Of a stretch of 64,000 nucleotides of DNA, positions 55,963 to 64,000 are shown one piece after another. The stretch covers positions 434,001 to 498,000 of the forward strand of contig JAHBXS010000004.1 of the NCBI GenBank assembly GCA_019636375.1, read 5' to 3'. Below the pieces are notes generated by a model. That model was not told the DNA's origin. It searched no databases and worked only from the letters and a program-made list of their open reading frames with translations. This DNA is from Pirellulaceae bacterium. Its GTDB lineage: Bacteria > Planctomycetota > Planctomycetia > Pirellulales > Pirellulaceae. Position numbers and translations under genes: made by a program. The stretch's first letter is position 1; each line of letters begins with the position of its first letter.

Positions 55963-58617
55963 TTATTTTTTACGACGATAGTCGAGTTTGGCGTTTGCTA
56001 AAGCGGGCAAGATTTGCACAACTCGATCGACTTCGCGCGACTCAGGGTTAATCCACAAAGTCGTTTTCTGAGCTTCGTTCTCGATGTTGGTGATGCTGAC
56101 TTTGACGTAGTCTTGGCCGTCTTCCCTTTCGTTTCCTTCGACCTTAATTCGGAAGGTTGCGATTGAGGTTTTTGCCAAGTCCGGCATTTGCACGACGATC
56201 TCGTAACCGCTATCAAGTGGGAGGCTCGCAACAAGGAAATCTCGGGCAGGGCCATCACAAATCATCGCTCCCGAGAATTCAACTTCTTCGTTGTTTTCAC
56301 CAATTACGTAGCTGATTTTTCCGTCGCCATATATGACAGCCATTTTCGTTCCGGCTTGGTCAAGGTCACGGGAGATTGGGAGCAACTGGGCTGAATACGT
56401 CCCTGCATCCCGCATCTCACCGAAGGGGAGTTTCATCGTGTCCGAGATCATCCAGGTGCCATCTTTTTTGACGATTTCACGAACGATTTCTAAGGGAAGT
56501 TCTTGATTTTGAATCTCCAGTGTTCCGCTCCAGTTTTGGGTTCCAGCGGAAATTTTCAAGGCGAGTTCGGGGAGGTCCGTTGCGATTTTGACTTGATCAG
56601 CGGGAACGTAAACCACCGTTTTGATGTCAACTCGCAATTCTTCCAAACGATCAGAGACCTCGCTCGGCATATCGGATTGGTACCGCCCACCAAGTTGATT
56701 CGCGAGGAACTGCTCGACTTCGGCGTACATCGCCATGCGGTTGACAGGTTTCGCAAACCCGTGCCCTTCGTCTTCTGCCAACAAGTAGCTGACGTAATGT
56801 CCTCGGTCTCGAAGTGCAATCACGATCTGGTCGGCTTCGGCCTTTTTGACTCGCGGATCATTTGCACCTTGGATGATCAGCAACGGTTTGTTGATTTTGT
56901 CGGCGCTGAACAGCGGACTGGCTTCGCGAATCCTTTGGCTTCCCTCTTCTGTCTTTGGGTCGCCGGTCATGCCGTACAAAAATGCTCGACCTGCTTCCCA
57001 GTAAGGAGGAATTGACTCGAGTAGCGTGAACAAGTTACTGGGGCCGACGATATCGACACCGCAAGCGTAAACATCGGGGGTGAACGCCAAACCGGCCAGG
57101 GTCGCATAGCCACCGTAACTTCCCCCCATGATTCCGACGCGGTTTGGATCGGCGATCCCCTTTTCAATCAAATGCTTAACGCCCCAGGTGATGTCGTCTT
57201 GCATGAGTTTGCCCCATTGCAAGTCACCGGCATTCAAGAACGCCTTGCCATAACCACCACTAGCTCGGAAGTTCGGTTGCAAAACTGCATAGCCGCGATT
57301 GGCGAGGAATTGGGCTTCAGGATCATAACCCCAGTTGTCACGAGGACCTTTTGGGCCACCATGGACAAGTACGACCAAAGGAAGATTTTTAGGTTCCTTC
57401 CCAACTGGAACGGTCAAATAGCCAGGAATTTCCAAGCCATCGCTACTGGCGTACCGCACTGGTTCCATCGGTGCGAGATGTTGCTCGACGGCCTTGAGTT
57501 CAGGGCGAGGGGTGTACTGGTGGATTAACTCCTTGGTTTCTGCATTAAAAAACCAAGCCTCCGAGGCATAGCGATCACCGGAAACGGAAATCAAAAATTT
57601 GCTGTAGTCGTTGGTCGAGCTGGCGAAACCGATTTCGCGACCGGGGAATTTTTGTTCGAGGAATTTGTAGTTTTCTTCCCAAGATTTATTTTTCCAGTAG
57701 AGACGATCGCGGTCATCGGTGTACGACGTCGAAATGATTTCGCGCGTGTTTCGGTCCAACCTCAAGCTGCCAAAATCCACGCGGCCTTCGGGATCGCTTT
57801 CCAATAGTTTCATTTCCAACGTATCGGGGTTCATCAGGTAAACCGTGGAGAGATCAAGGTCCCCCTTGTTGGTCTCCAAGTAAAAATCCTTGTTGTCTTT
57901 ATTCCAGCCCAAGACCCCTGCACCTTCCGTTACCAACGTTTCGTAAATCGGGGTCAACCCATCGGTGTTGATGCGAAGTAAAGTTGTGTTACCTTTTTCG
58001 TCAGTACGGCTGAGGAGTCGAAGATTATCGTCCCAGTCGAATTCGTAGCCGGTGATGCGGTCGTTGTTTTCATACAAGAGTGTTAATTCACCGGTCGAGA
58101 TTTTAAGTTGGTAGAGATCATGCCAGGCCTTGTCGCGATCATTAAGACCAACCCACAGCAGATCGGGATTTTTTTGACTCACATGAAACATCTGGGCAGT
58201 GACGTCATCCAGAGGCGTCAAGTTTCGCGATTCGGGGACTTCACGCCCTGCGGCTGGCGGGGCATAAGGATCGACCGCAAAGACGTTGATATTTTCGTCA
58301 CCGTCCTTGTCTTTGACGAACAAAATGTATTTTCCGTCTTCCGTCCAGGCGTAGCCGTACAATGGACGCTCGCTGTCAGTCAAAAGGCGAGCGTTTTCGA
58401 ACGGCTCATTAAAGTCCTTAACCCAAACGTTCATAATGCCGTTGTGGGCTTTCATAAACGAGATCAGTTTTCCATCTGGGCTTAACTGGCCAGAAGAAAT
58501 TTGTGGGTTGCCGAAGAACAGCTCGCGGTCGAGAATCGGGGTTTCTTGAGCCTGAATCGTTGAGTTCATAAGGAGTACGCTGACTAAAAAAGTCATCAAA
58601 AAAAAGGGTGTTTTCAT
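55963..58617 (-). CDS. Secreted S9-family prolyl oligopeptidase-like peptidase
   Basis: An 884-residue serine peptidase with a signal peptide (about 1-23, [20 protein letters not shown]). A beta-propeller (about 35-370) with [20 protein letters not shown] is followed by the alpha/beta-hydrolase domain: HGGPKGP, GGSYGG (nucleophile S500), the acid D587 in GANDPRV and H619 in EDEGHGF. The triad is complete. A C-terminal extension of about 250 residues after the hydrolase domain (from about 640) is not part of the usual S9 fold. Such enzymes digest proline-containing peptides in the periplasm or outside the cell. Confidence 0.92.
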   Translation of the reverse strand: MKTPFFLMTFLVSVLLMNSTIQAQETPILDRELFFGNPQISSGQLSPDGKLISFMKAHNGIMNVWVKDFNEPFENARLLTDSERPLYGYAWTEDGKYILFVKDKDGDENINVFAVDPYAPPAAGREVPESRNLTPLDDVTAQMFHVSQKNPDLLWVGLNDRDKAWHDLYQLKISTGELTLLYENNDRITGYEFDWDDNLRLLSRTDEKGNTTLLRINTDGLTPIYETLVTEGAGVLGWNKDNKDFYLETNKGDLDLSTVYLMNPDTLEMKLLESDPEGRVDFGSLRLDRNTREIISTSYTDDRDRLYWKNKSWEENYKFLEQKFPGREIGFASSTNDYSKFLISVSGDRYASEAWFFNAETKELIHQYTPRPELKAVEQHLAPMEPVRYASSDGLEIPGYLTVPVGKEPKNLPLVVLVHGGPKGPRDNWGYDPEAQFLANRGYAVLQPNFRASGGYGKAFLNAGDLQWGKLMQDDITWGVKHLIEKGIADPNRVGIMGGSYGGYATLAGLAFTPDVYACGVDIVGPSNLFTLLESIPPYWEAGRAFLYGMTGDPKTEEGSQRIREASPLFSADKINKPLLIIQGANDPRVKKAEADQIVIALRDRGHYVSYLLAEDEGHGFAKPVNRMAMYAEVEQFLANQLGGRYQSDMPSEVSDRLEELRVDIKTVVYVPADQVKIATDLPELALKISAGTQNWSGTLEIQNQELPLEIVREIVKKDGTWMISDTMKLPFGEMRDAGTYSAQLLPISRDLDQAGTKMAVIYGDGKISYVIGENNEEVEFSGAMICDGPARDFLVASLPLDSGYEIVVQMPDLAKTSIATFRIKVEGNEREDGQDYVKVSITNIENEAQKTTLWINPESREVDRVVQILPALANAKLDYRRKK

Positions 58618-58926
58618 GGTTTCAATTCTGCGAAAAGTTTGAATTGGGATGCGGATTTAGTTTAGTAGAAAATACATATTCCCTCAATTGGGCGGGATTG
58701 ACGACTATCCACCAAATCACCGCACATGAATTCGAGTTGTCAAACATCGCTTGAAGTGTAAATTGGGGCCGCAGAATCCAGGTCCCCCAAAAGTCCTAAT
58801 CCGCCCCGTCATTTTTGAGGTTGCGTATTTGCGAGCCTGCAACGAAAACAAGTGATTAAATCGTTGGAAATCAGCGTCTGCTGTTCCGCTACCATTCCAT
58901 CAACATCGAGACCGCTGACGATCACC
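58618..58926. other. Intergenic region before mgtE
   Basis: About 310 bases between the divergent peptidase and magnesium transporter genes. No M-box or other riboswitch fold is recognisable by eye; a weak -35/-10 pair (TTGTCA near 58738 and TAAATT) was noted but is not called. The mgtE frame is open to 58852. Confidence 0.3.
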
Positions 58927-60342
58927 ATGAACGAGCATGAATCCCCGAACCTTAACCATGATCACCCTTGGGATCAACTTCGCGAGTTGATTCGGCAGCA
59001 AGACGTCGCCAAATTGGAGGCCTTTATAGGCACCCTTGCGTCTGGAGAAATTGCCCGCACGATCAGTCGCTTGGACGCCGCCGAACAACGCCTTTTGCTG
59101 ACCACCCTTCCCGCAGTAATCAGTGCGGAACTTATCGAAGAGTTTTCGGAAACTCAGGCCGTCGAACTCGTCGAACGGCTGGAACCCGCTGAGGCAGGGG
59201 CCATTCTTCAGGAAATGGAGAGTGACGAACAAGCGGACATCCTCTCCAAACTCACCGATGCCGAGGCCGACGCGATTTTGGCGACAATGGACCCCGAAGA
59301 TGCGGCCAGCGTGCGTCATATGGTTGGCTATGAAGCCGATACGGCTGGCGGTTTGATGATCAATGAAGTCCTCTGCTATGCGGACAATTTGCGGGTTAGA
59401 GACGTGCTGGACGACCTGCGTGCGAACAAGGAAATCTACTCCGATTACGAAGTCCAATACGCTTACGTCGTGCAGCAAACTCATGCTCCCGATGAACCAG
59501 CCAACCCTGTCCATTTCGGAAAACTCGTCGGCGTTCTGCGATTGCGGGATTTATTGCTGAGCCAACCCGACACAACAATCGCTTCGTTGATGATCGCAAA
59601 TCCGCTGTCGGTCGTGGCAACTGCATCTCTGGAAGAGTTGTTCGATATCTTTGACCGTCGTGCTTTTTTGGGATTGCCGATCGTCGATTCACTGGGGCGA
59701 TTGGTTGGCGTCGTTCGCCGACACGATGTCGAGGAAGCGCGAGTCGAAAGGGCAGACGATGACAACTTGAAACTTTTGGGGATTGTCGGCGGGGAAGAGC
59801 TGCGAACGATGCCCCTAGCCACAAGGGCAGGGTGGCGATTGAGTTGGTTGATTCCTAACATTCTGCTGAATGTCATCGCCATCAGCGTGATCGCAATTTA
59901 CGAAGTAACGATTCAAGAAGTGATCGCACTTTCAGTGCTTTTGCCGTTAATTTCAGATATGGGAGGCAACGCGGGGATTCAAGCAATCGCTGTGAGCATT
60001 CGCGAACTGAATTTGGGGCTCCTCAAGTCCCACGAGATTCTATGGGTAGCGATCAAAGAGGGAACGGTAGGGCTCGTTAACGGGCTCGTTCTCGGTGTGA
60101 TCATTGCATTTGGCACATGGCTTTGGAAGGGAAATTTGGTGCTGGGACTTGTCGTCGGAGTCGCGATGGCGATCAACACACTGGTTGCGACGACCGTCGG
60201 TGGCATCATGCCTTTGTTGCTAAAGCGCATGAAGTTCGATCCGGCACTCGCCTCCGGCCCCGTGCTGACGACGATCACCGACATGTCTGGCTTTTTTCTG
60301 GTACTAAGCCTGGCGGCCGCCCTACTGCCATGGATCACGTAA
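58927..60342 (+). CDS. mgtE: Magnesium transporter MgtE
   Basis: Mg2+ channel of the inner membrane. The 471-residue product starts at ATG 58927 (open to 58852). The cytoplasmic N domain with its acidic repeats (ERLEPAEAGAILQEMESDEQ) is followed by two CBS domains (about 150-270), which sense intracellular Mg2+, and then five membrane segments with MGGNAGIQAIAVSIREL, the pore signature. LINMISAGL-type end is normal. Length matches the family (about 450). Confidence 0.92.
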   Translation: MNEHESPNLNHDHPWDQLRELIRQQDVAKLEAFIGTLASGEIARTISRLDAAEQRLLLTTLPAVISAELIEEFSETQAVELVERLEPAEAGAILQEMESDEQADILSKLTDAEADAILATMDPEDAASVRHMVGYEADTAGGLMINEVLCYADNLRVRDVLDDLRANKEIYSDYEVQYAYVVQQTHAPDEPANPVHFGKLVGVLRLRDLLLSQPDTTIASLMIANPLSVVATASLEELFDIFDRRAFLGLPIVDSLGRLVGVVRRHDVEEARVERADDDNLKLLGIVGGEELRTMPLATRAGWRLSWLIPNILLNVIAISVIAIYEVTIQEVIALSVLLPLISDMGGNAGIQAIAVSIRELNLGLLKSHEILWVAIKEGTVGLVNGLVLGVIIAFGTWLWKGNLVLGLVVGVAMAINTLVATTVGGIMPLLLKRMKFDPALASGPVLTTITDMSGFFLVLSLAAALLPWIT

Positions 60343-60355
60343 AAGCCAAGGCGAA

Positions 60356-61231
60356 TTAACTCAGTAAATTCCTGAGTCGATTAAGATAGTTGCCCATCAA
60401 ATGCGAAGGCATGCCATTGCGCAGTTCGCTCCAAAGAGTTGCCGAGGCTGAACTCGAAATCCCCTCGTCTTCCGATTCGGCGTCCACTTGGGCCAAAACT
60501 CGAGACTCAGCGTTTTCACCGATCTCTCCAATTGCAATTTCGCGATCGCAATGTTGATAGGTGTTGCTGAACAGGCTGACGGTTGGCAGTCTGGGGACAA
60601 GGTCGCCGCCGTCAACGTAACGGAAGATTTTGCCTGAAAAGGTCCGATTAAATGCAGCCGCAGCAGCGTCGTTGCCAATCATGGGGGCTCCGAAAGTGCA
60701 AAGCCGCGTGATTGGGATGAAGTGTCGCTCCAATCTCCAACCAGCCAACAAAGCCAACGCGCCCCCCAAACTATGCCCAGTGATCCAAACTGGACGCTCC
60801 GACGCAGAATACAAACTATCAACCCGGTCAAAAAACGGCTCCCAGATATCCTGGATAGCTCCCATAAAACCGCTATGAAACCGCGCGCCAACACCTGCCG
60901 CCGCGAAATCAGTCCCGGCACGGCCCTCCGGCACGATCAAGAAATTACGAGCGTTGGTCAGTAGCCAATCTTTGAAACCATCGAGATTCATAAACGACTC
61001 GGAACCTCGAAATGCAATGACGATCGCTCCGTCCGTTTCTCCGACGTAAACTTGCGTATTGCTGACGGAAATTAGCTCCGCATCAAGGTTGAGTTCTCTA
61101 CGAAAAGCCTCACGCCCTTCGCCCGCGGGTAGATAGGCTAATTCGCAGGCTCTACCCAGGATCGCTGCATGTATTGGCCCATGTGGAACGCTTGCGTCCA
61201 GCAAAGATTTGATTTCAGTATTGCTTGTCAT
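60356..61231 (-). CDS. Class 3 lipase-like alpha/beta hydrolase
   Basis: A 291-residue cytoplasmic or non-classically exported esterase of the Lipase_3 group. The oxyanion strand VIAFRGSESFMNLDGFKDWL and the nucleophile motif GHSLGGALA (S154) are clear; the acid D may be in FRYVDGGDLVPRLP, and the histidine is probably in the following segment. No signal peptide was seen, so lipid turnover inside the cell or ester cleavage is possible. It is the last gene of a minus-strand run from 63154, 37 bases after the LRR gene. Confidence 0.85.
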   Translation of the reverse strand: MTSNTEIKSLLDASVPHGPIHAAILGRACELAYLPAGEGREAFRRELNLDAELISVSNTQVYVGETDGAIVIAFRGSESFMNLDGFKDWLLTNARNFLIVPEGRAGTDFAAAGVGARFHSGFMGAIQDIWEPFFDRVDSLYSASERPVWITGHSLGGALALLAGWRLERHFIPITRLCTFGAPMIGNDAAAAAFNRTFSGKIFRYVDGGDLVPRLPTVSLFSNTYQHCDREIAIGEIGENAESRVLAQVDAESEDEGISSSASATLWSELRNGMPSHLMGNYLNRLRNLLS

Positions 61232-61268
61232 CAGTCAACTCCATGTCACCCAAAGGTATAAACGTAGA

Positions 61269-61865
61269 TCATCGCAAGGCACGTCGTCGAGAACCTTCTG
61301 CCTTCCATTGGTCAACGACTTCAGCCGAGATCGCCGTTTGTGATACGTCAATGTTTTTCAGAGACGGGAGTTTAATCAAATGTTCTCGAAAACCATCGTC
61401 GGAGATCTGCGTGCCGCGCAACCGAAGGATTTCTAGTTTTTCAAATCGAGCCAAAATGGCAAGTCCTACGTCGGTTATTTTTGAATCGTTGAGGTCCAAC
61501 TCTCGCAATTTCGACATGCCAAGCAAATACTCGAGCGTTTCGTCGGTGACATCGGGATTGGCCATTTGCAAAACAACTGTATCCGGACGCAGTTTCAAGA
61601 CTTCGTAACTTTCTCGATCCCATCCCGTCAACGTCAGATGCATTTCCCCATCGACGATTTTTTCGCGTGGTCCAAGGTCAACGTCCAGAACTGCACGCGC
61701 GAGAATCGCAGGTGAAACGATCGCCGCCACACCGACAAGACCAACCGCTAACGGCAATAACATTCCTCGCCATCGTCTGCGGGCGACGACAACCAACATC
61801 CACGCTCCGGCAATCAGCATCAGAATGCAGCCTACGACAAACAAGAGTTCAAGACTCGCAAACAT
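61269..61865 (-). CDS. Membrane protein with C-terminal leucine-rich repeats
   Basis: A 198-residue protein with two N-terminal membrane segments (about 5-25 and 33-57) and a C-terminal series of four or five leucine-rich repeats, each about 23 residues with an L-x-L-x-x-(N/S)-x-I core (LRELDLNDSKITDVGLAILA; LEILRLRGTQISDDGFREHL; LKNIDVSQTAISAEVVDQW). LRR folds serve in protein interactions. Between infA and the lipase gene; the shared operon may not indicate shared function. Confidence 0.78.
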   Translation of the reverse strand: MFASLELLFVVGCILMLIAGAWMLVVVARRRWRGMLLPLAVGLVGVAAIVSPAILARAVLDVDLGPREKIVDGEMHLTLTGWDRESYEVLKLRPDTVVLQMANPDVTDETLEYLLGMSKLRELDLNDSKITDVGLAILARFEKLEILRLRGTQISDDGFREHLIKLPSLKNIDVSQTAISAEVVDQWKAEGSRRRALR

Positions 61866-61916
61866 CGCTACCTCGAAAAAAAGACCCGCACGGAGCAGCT
61901 TGGCAACTTTTTATTT

Positions 61917-62135
61917 TTAGCGTTCGCGAAAAACAATTCGACCCTTGGTCAAATCATACGGGGACAACTCAACCCGAACCTTATCTCCGGGAACAATCCG
62001 AATAAAGTTTTTGCGCATTTTTCCTGCCACATGGGCCATCACTTCACCGCCGGTGTCCAACTCGACACGAAATCGTGTGTTGGCAAGGGCTTGGGTCACG
62101 GTTCCACTGACCTCATAGGACTCGTCTTTTGGCAT
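61917..62135 (-). CDS. infA: Translation initiation factor IF-1
   Basis: Binds the A site of the 30S subunit during initiation. 72 residues, exactly the usual length. The OB fold begins [20 protein letters not shown] and contains [16 protein letters not shown] and [18 protein letters not shown]. Translation starts at ATG 62135 behind GGAG; an upstream in-frame ATG would add an unneeded extension. The IF-3 gene is in the same window but distant. Confidence 0.93.
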   Translation of the reverse strand: MPKDESYEVSGTVTQALANTRFRVELDTGGEVMAHVAGKMRKNFIRIVPGDKVRVELSPYDLTKGRIVFRER

Positions 62136-62212
62136 GAATTCTCCAGAACTAACTAACGGAAGGCTAACAACCGTAGTTATCATAACGCGAGAAGCGCCGG
62201 GAAGTCCAGAGT

Positions 62213-63154
62213 CTAGCGGCCTGGAGGCGTCGTTGTGTAGCGAATCGGCGTGCCAGAGGGTTCGGACGGAAGGCCGCTTGGGGCAGCCGTCGCGGGAACG
62301 ACGAATCTGGCTTCGGGCTGCGATCTCTCGAAAACCCGCCCGGCGACATCGATAAAGGACTGACGCACTTCGGGAGTCAAACCATCTAAGCGATAGGCCA
62401 TCCCTTGGACCCCAGGCCCATTGCGGGAAGTTGTCTCGTTCAGACGCTGGACGAACTTCATGGTCTCAACGAAGTTTTGATCAGCGGTCTTGCCCACCAG
62501 CGGATTGAGTGTTTTCGCAATGATCCCAGCGGCTGCATTTTCGATTTTCAGAAAGATATCCAACTTACTCGTTTGAGTTGATTTTCCTGTCGGATCATCA
62601 GCCGAAGACGTTCGCAACACGAGAACGCATTGACCATTTACAGGTTTTCGCAATACTGGGCCTTCATATTTTCCCGTGCCGTAAAACACGTGAATTTGAT
62701 CGTTTCCATAAATCAGTTCGACGTCGTTCGTGCCCCCTGCCCCGTCTTCGGTGTGAAGCTCAAACGGTCCGGTCCGTTGGGAGTCCATTTCCGTAACCCC
62801 CATTAACCGCCAAATAGAAACAATGACTTCCGGGTAACGACACAGGAAGGTGTAGTATTCTGAATCGCACTCGATTTGAGTCATCGGCAGTCGGCGATAA
62901 AGACTATGGTCCTGCAAAACGGCTGAAATCTTAGCCTGGGCATCGGGAGTCATGTCGTGCAGCGGAATGCATTTGATCGCTTCGTCTTTAGCATTTCGCG
63001 AGCTCGTGCCCGTCGTTAGTTGCTGTGAAAACCCAGCGCCCGAAGTCGACAATGCGACCCCAAAACACCAAATCGCGATGAATCTACAGAGAAACAAACG
63101 CCAATTTTTGCGGTGTTCCCTATTTTCGCGGTGTGACTGTTTCCAGCTCGACAT
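62213..63154 (-). CDS. Exported hypothetical protein (planctomycete-type)
   Basis: A 313-residue protein with an N-terminal basic stretch and a membrane/signal segment (about residues 18-45, [20 protein letters not shown]). The rest is soluble, with no clear catalytic motif; [20 protein letters not shown] and [20 protein letters not shown] suggest a compact alpha/beta domain. It is upstream of infA (77 bases). I do not recognise a family; similar genes appear conserved in planctomycetes, but this is an impression, not a search result. Confidence 0.55.
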   Translation of the reverse strand: MSSWKQSHRENREHRKNWRLFLCRFIAIWCFGVALSTSGAGFSQQLTTGTSSRNAKDEAIKCIPLHDMTPDAQAKISAVLQDHSLYRRLPMTQIECDSEYYTFLCRYPEVIVSIWRLMGVTEMDSQRTGPFELHTEDGAGGTNDVELIYGNDQIHVFYGTGKYEGPVLRKPVNGQCVLVLRTSSADDPTGKSTQTSKLDIFLKIENAAAGIIAKTLNPLVGKTADQNFVETMKFVQRLNETTSRNGPGVQGMAYRLDGLTPEVRQSFIDVAGRVFERSQPEARFVVPATAAPSGLPSEPSGTPIRYTTTPPGR

Positions 63155-63838
63155 TCACTAGTACCTTGCAGCAAATCGCGTTTAAATGGCCCGCTAATCA
63201 CGCCGCAGCGCGCGGGATAGGCCTGGGTTTGTGAGAGATTTCGCTATCGCATAATTTCGGATTCCGTTAGGGAGTAGGTGAGCCAATTCGCGCGGCCATC
63301 AAAAGAAACATCGCAATGACCAGAATCGAGGGTTCTTGGTGCTTGCACATCTCTAAATTGGGTAAACCGAGAAAAATGGAAGCCGGATTGGCTCAGATGA
63401 ATCGCAGGGCAAGGTCTGGAGTAGGAATAACCATTCTCTTGTCAACCCACGCGGCTAAAATTTGTCGCATTGCCGGTTGCGGGATTGGAAAATTTGAGCT
63501 TTTGTGTAACAATATCGCACACTCGGAAGAATTCCGACTGAGTTTCGAGTCGGAATCTATGCGATGCCTTGATCGACGATCACCCGTCATCGAGGCTTGA
63601 CCGATAAAAAGTTCGCGATTTCTGTGGTTTTTTAGGTTTTTTGAGAACTTACCTGTCGGTTTTGTTGAACGAGCGGTGGGTGTGAAGGCAAAATCTCTAG
63701 CTTCAAAAACGAGCTAGCGAAGGCAAAATAAGACGACTCAAAATTTTTTAAGCTGACATCGTGAATTTTTTCACGATGTTTGCTGGCACAAGTGGACGGA
63801 TCGATACGGTTATTTTTCATCGAGGTCTGGAATTCAAG
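63155..63838. other. Intergenic region upstream of nqrA
   Basis: About 680 bases between a minus-strand gene and the nqrA start. A 94-codon frame (63316-63600) has no ribosome site and no recognisable family, so it is not called. The only clear structure is the hairpin at 63756-63779. Confidence 0.4.
63756..63779 (+). promoter_or_regulatory. 10-bp perfect hairpin upstream of nqrA
   Basis: ACATCGTGAA (63756-63765) and TTCACGATGT (63770-63779) are exactly complementary around a TTTT loop, about 60 bases before the ATG. There is no T run after it, so it is probably not a terminator; it could be an operator palindrome or an RNA leader structure regulating the nqr operon. Confidence 0.5.
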
Positions 63839-64000
63839 ATGAATCAAATTCAACGTGGACTGAAGATTCCCATCGCCGGCGGCCCGGCTCAAGACATTGA
63901 AAATGGTCCACCAATCACCAAAGTAGGTTTGGTCGGCGATGACTACGTGGGGCTTGTTCCCAAGATGCTGGTCCAAGTTGGTGACCAGGTAAAATTGGGG
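63839..64000 (+). CDS. nqrA: Na+-translocating NADH:quinone reductase subunit A, N-terminal part (truncated by window edge)
   Basis: Subunit A of the sodium-pumping NADH:ubiquinone oxidoreductase, the respiratory complex of many marine bacteria. Only 54 codons are visible, from ATG 63839 to the window end. The sequence (GLKIPIAGGPAQDIENG, GDDYVGLVPKMLVQVGD) matches the NqrA N-terminus. The downstream subunits should follow outside the window. The family call is firm; completeness cannot be judged. Confidence 0.85.
   Translation, partial: MNQIQRGLKIPIAGGPAQDIENGPPITKVGLVGDDYVGLVPKMLVQVGDQVKLG

Noticed and set aside
58618-58926. M-box riboswitch upstream of mgtE
   Set aside because: No conserved M-box helices could be recognised by eye; an RNA covariance search would be decisive.
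63316-63600. 94-codon frame upstream of nqrA
   Set aside because: No Shine-Dalgarno, no recognisable family and an amino-acid composition unlike neighbouring proteins.

Overview
The window (about 50% GC, both strands used, long intergenic stretches, no rRNA, no convincing tRNA and no intact insertion sequence) reads as a chromosomal segment of a planctomycete, most likely a marine or brackish Pirellulales member. The assignment rests on families typical of that group: an ECF sigma factor overlapping a Ser/Thr kinase-TPR gene, a BBP7-like outer-membrane barrel, a secreted protein opening with an LEERQLLAA-type motif, PEP-CTERM proteins with autotransporter-like repeats, a DUF11-repeat protein, an N-terminally MerR-like TPR protein, Wza-like export proteins and the start of nqrA (Na+-translocating NADH:quinone reductase). 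It is inferred by reading, not from a database search.

Layout. 1-4.6 kb: 3' end of thrS, infC with an AUU start (which an ATG-based gene caller would miss), then a convergent overlapping operon of glutaminyl cyclase, thymidine phosphorylase and RNase PH. 4.7-13.5 kb: zinc-ribbon methyltransferase; a secreted phosphatase-like protein ending in a c-type heme motif; a TPR protein plus a Wza-like protein; a MerR-TPR protein; a GlsB/YeaQ-like membrane protein; a LysM protein; and a hypothetical gene behind a possible attenuator leader. 13.8-24.1 kb: inositol-phosphatase family enzyme, surface protein with a cyclophilin domain, LeuA without its regulatory domain, a second Wza-like gene with a cysteine-rich partner, and a DUF485/sodium:solute symporter pair. 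24.1-30.6 kb: pyruvate dehydrogenase E1 and E2, a sugar-nucleotide epimerase and a WecG/TagA glycosyltransferase.

30.6-43 kb: a repeat-rich intergenic island, BBP7 barrel, LemA plus an M48 protease, a second repeat island with GC-rich hairpins, GAPDH overlapping-close to a HemN/HemW-like radical SAM protein, a methyltransferase and the DUF11 protein. 43-54.8 kb: kinase-TPR and ECF sigma (ATGA overlap), a small LuxR-type regulator and three successive PEP-CTERM proteins. The first two PEP-CTERM transcription units share a homologous upstream block with GTCATCAA direct repeats spaced 14 bp, the best candidate here for an undescribed regulatory unit. 55-64 kb: HNH endonuclease, S9 peptidase, MgtE, a lipase, an LRR protein, infA, a secreted hypothetical protein and the start of nqrA.

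How the genes fit together. The EPS/cell-surface theme is strong: two Wza-like proteins, epimerase, WecG/TagA enzyme, LysM, DUF11, BBP7, cyclophilin surface protein and PEP-CTERM proteins. Central metabolism is represented by PDH, GAPDH and LeuA, and translation by thrS, infC and infA. No single complete known system (exosortase, capsule locus, CRISPR, prophage) is present. Start codons were adjusted wherever a Shine-Dalgarno sequence, an overlap or a family alignment pointed to a start inside the longest open frame.
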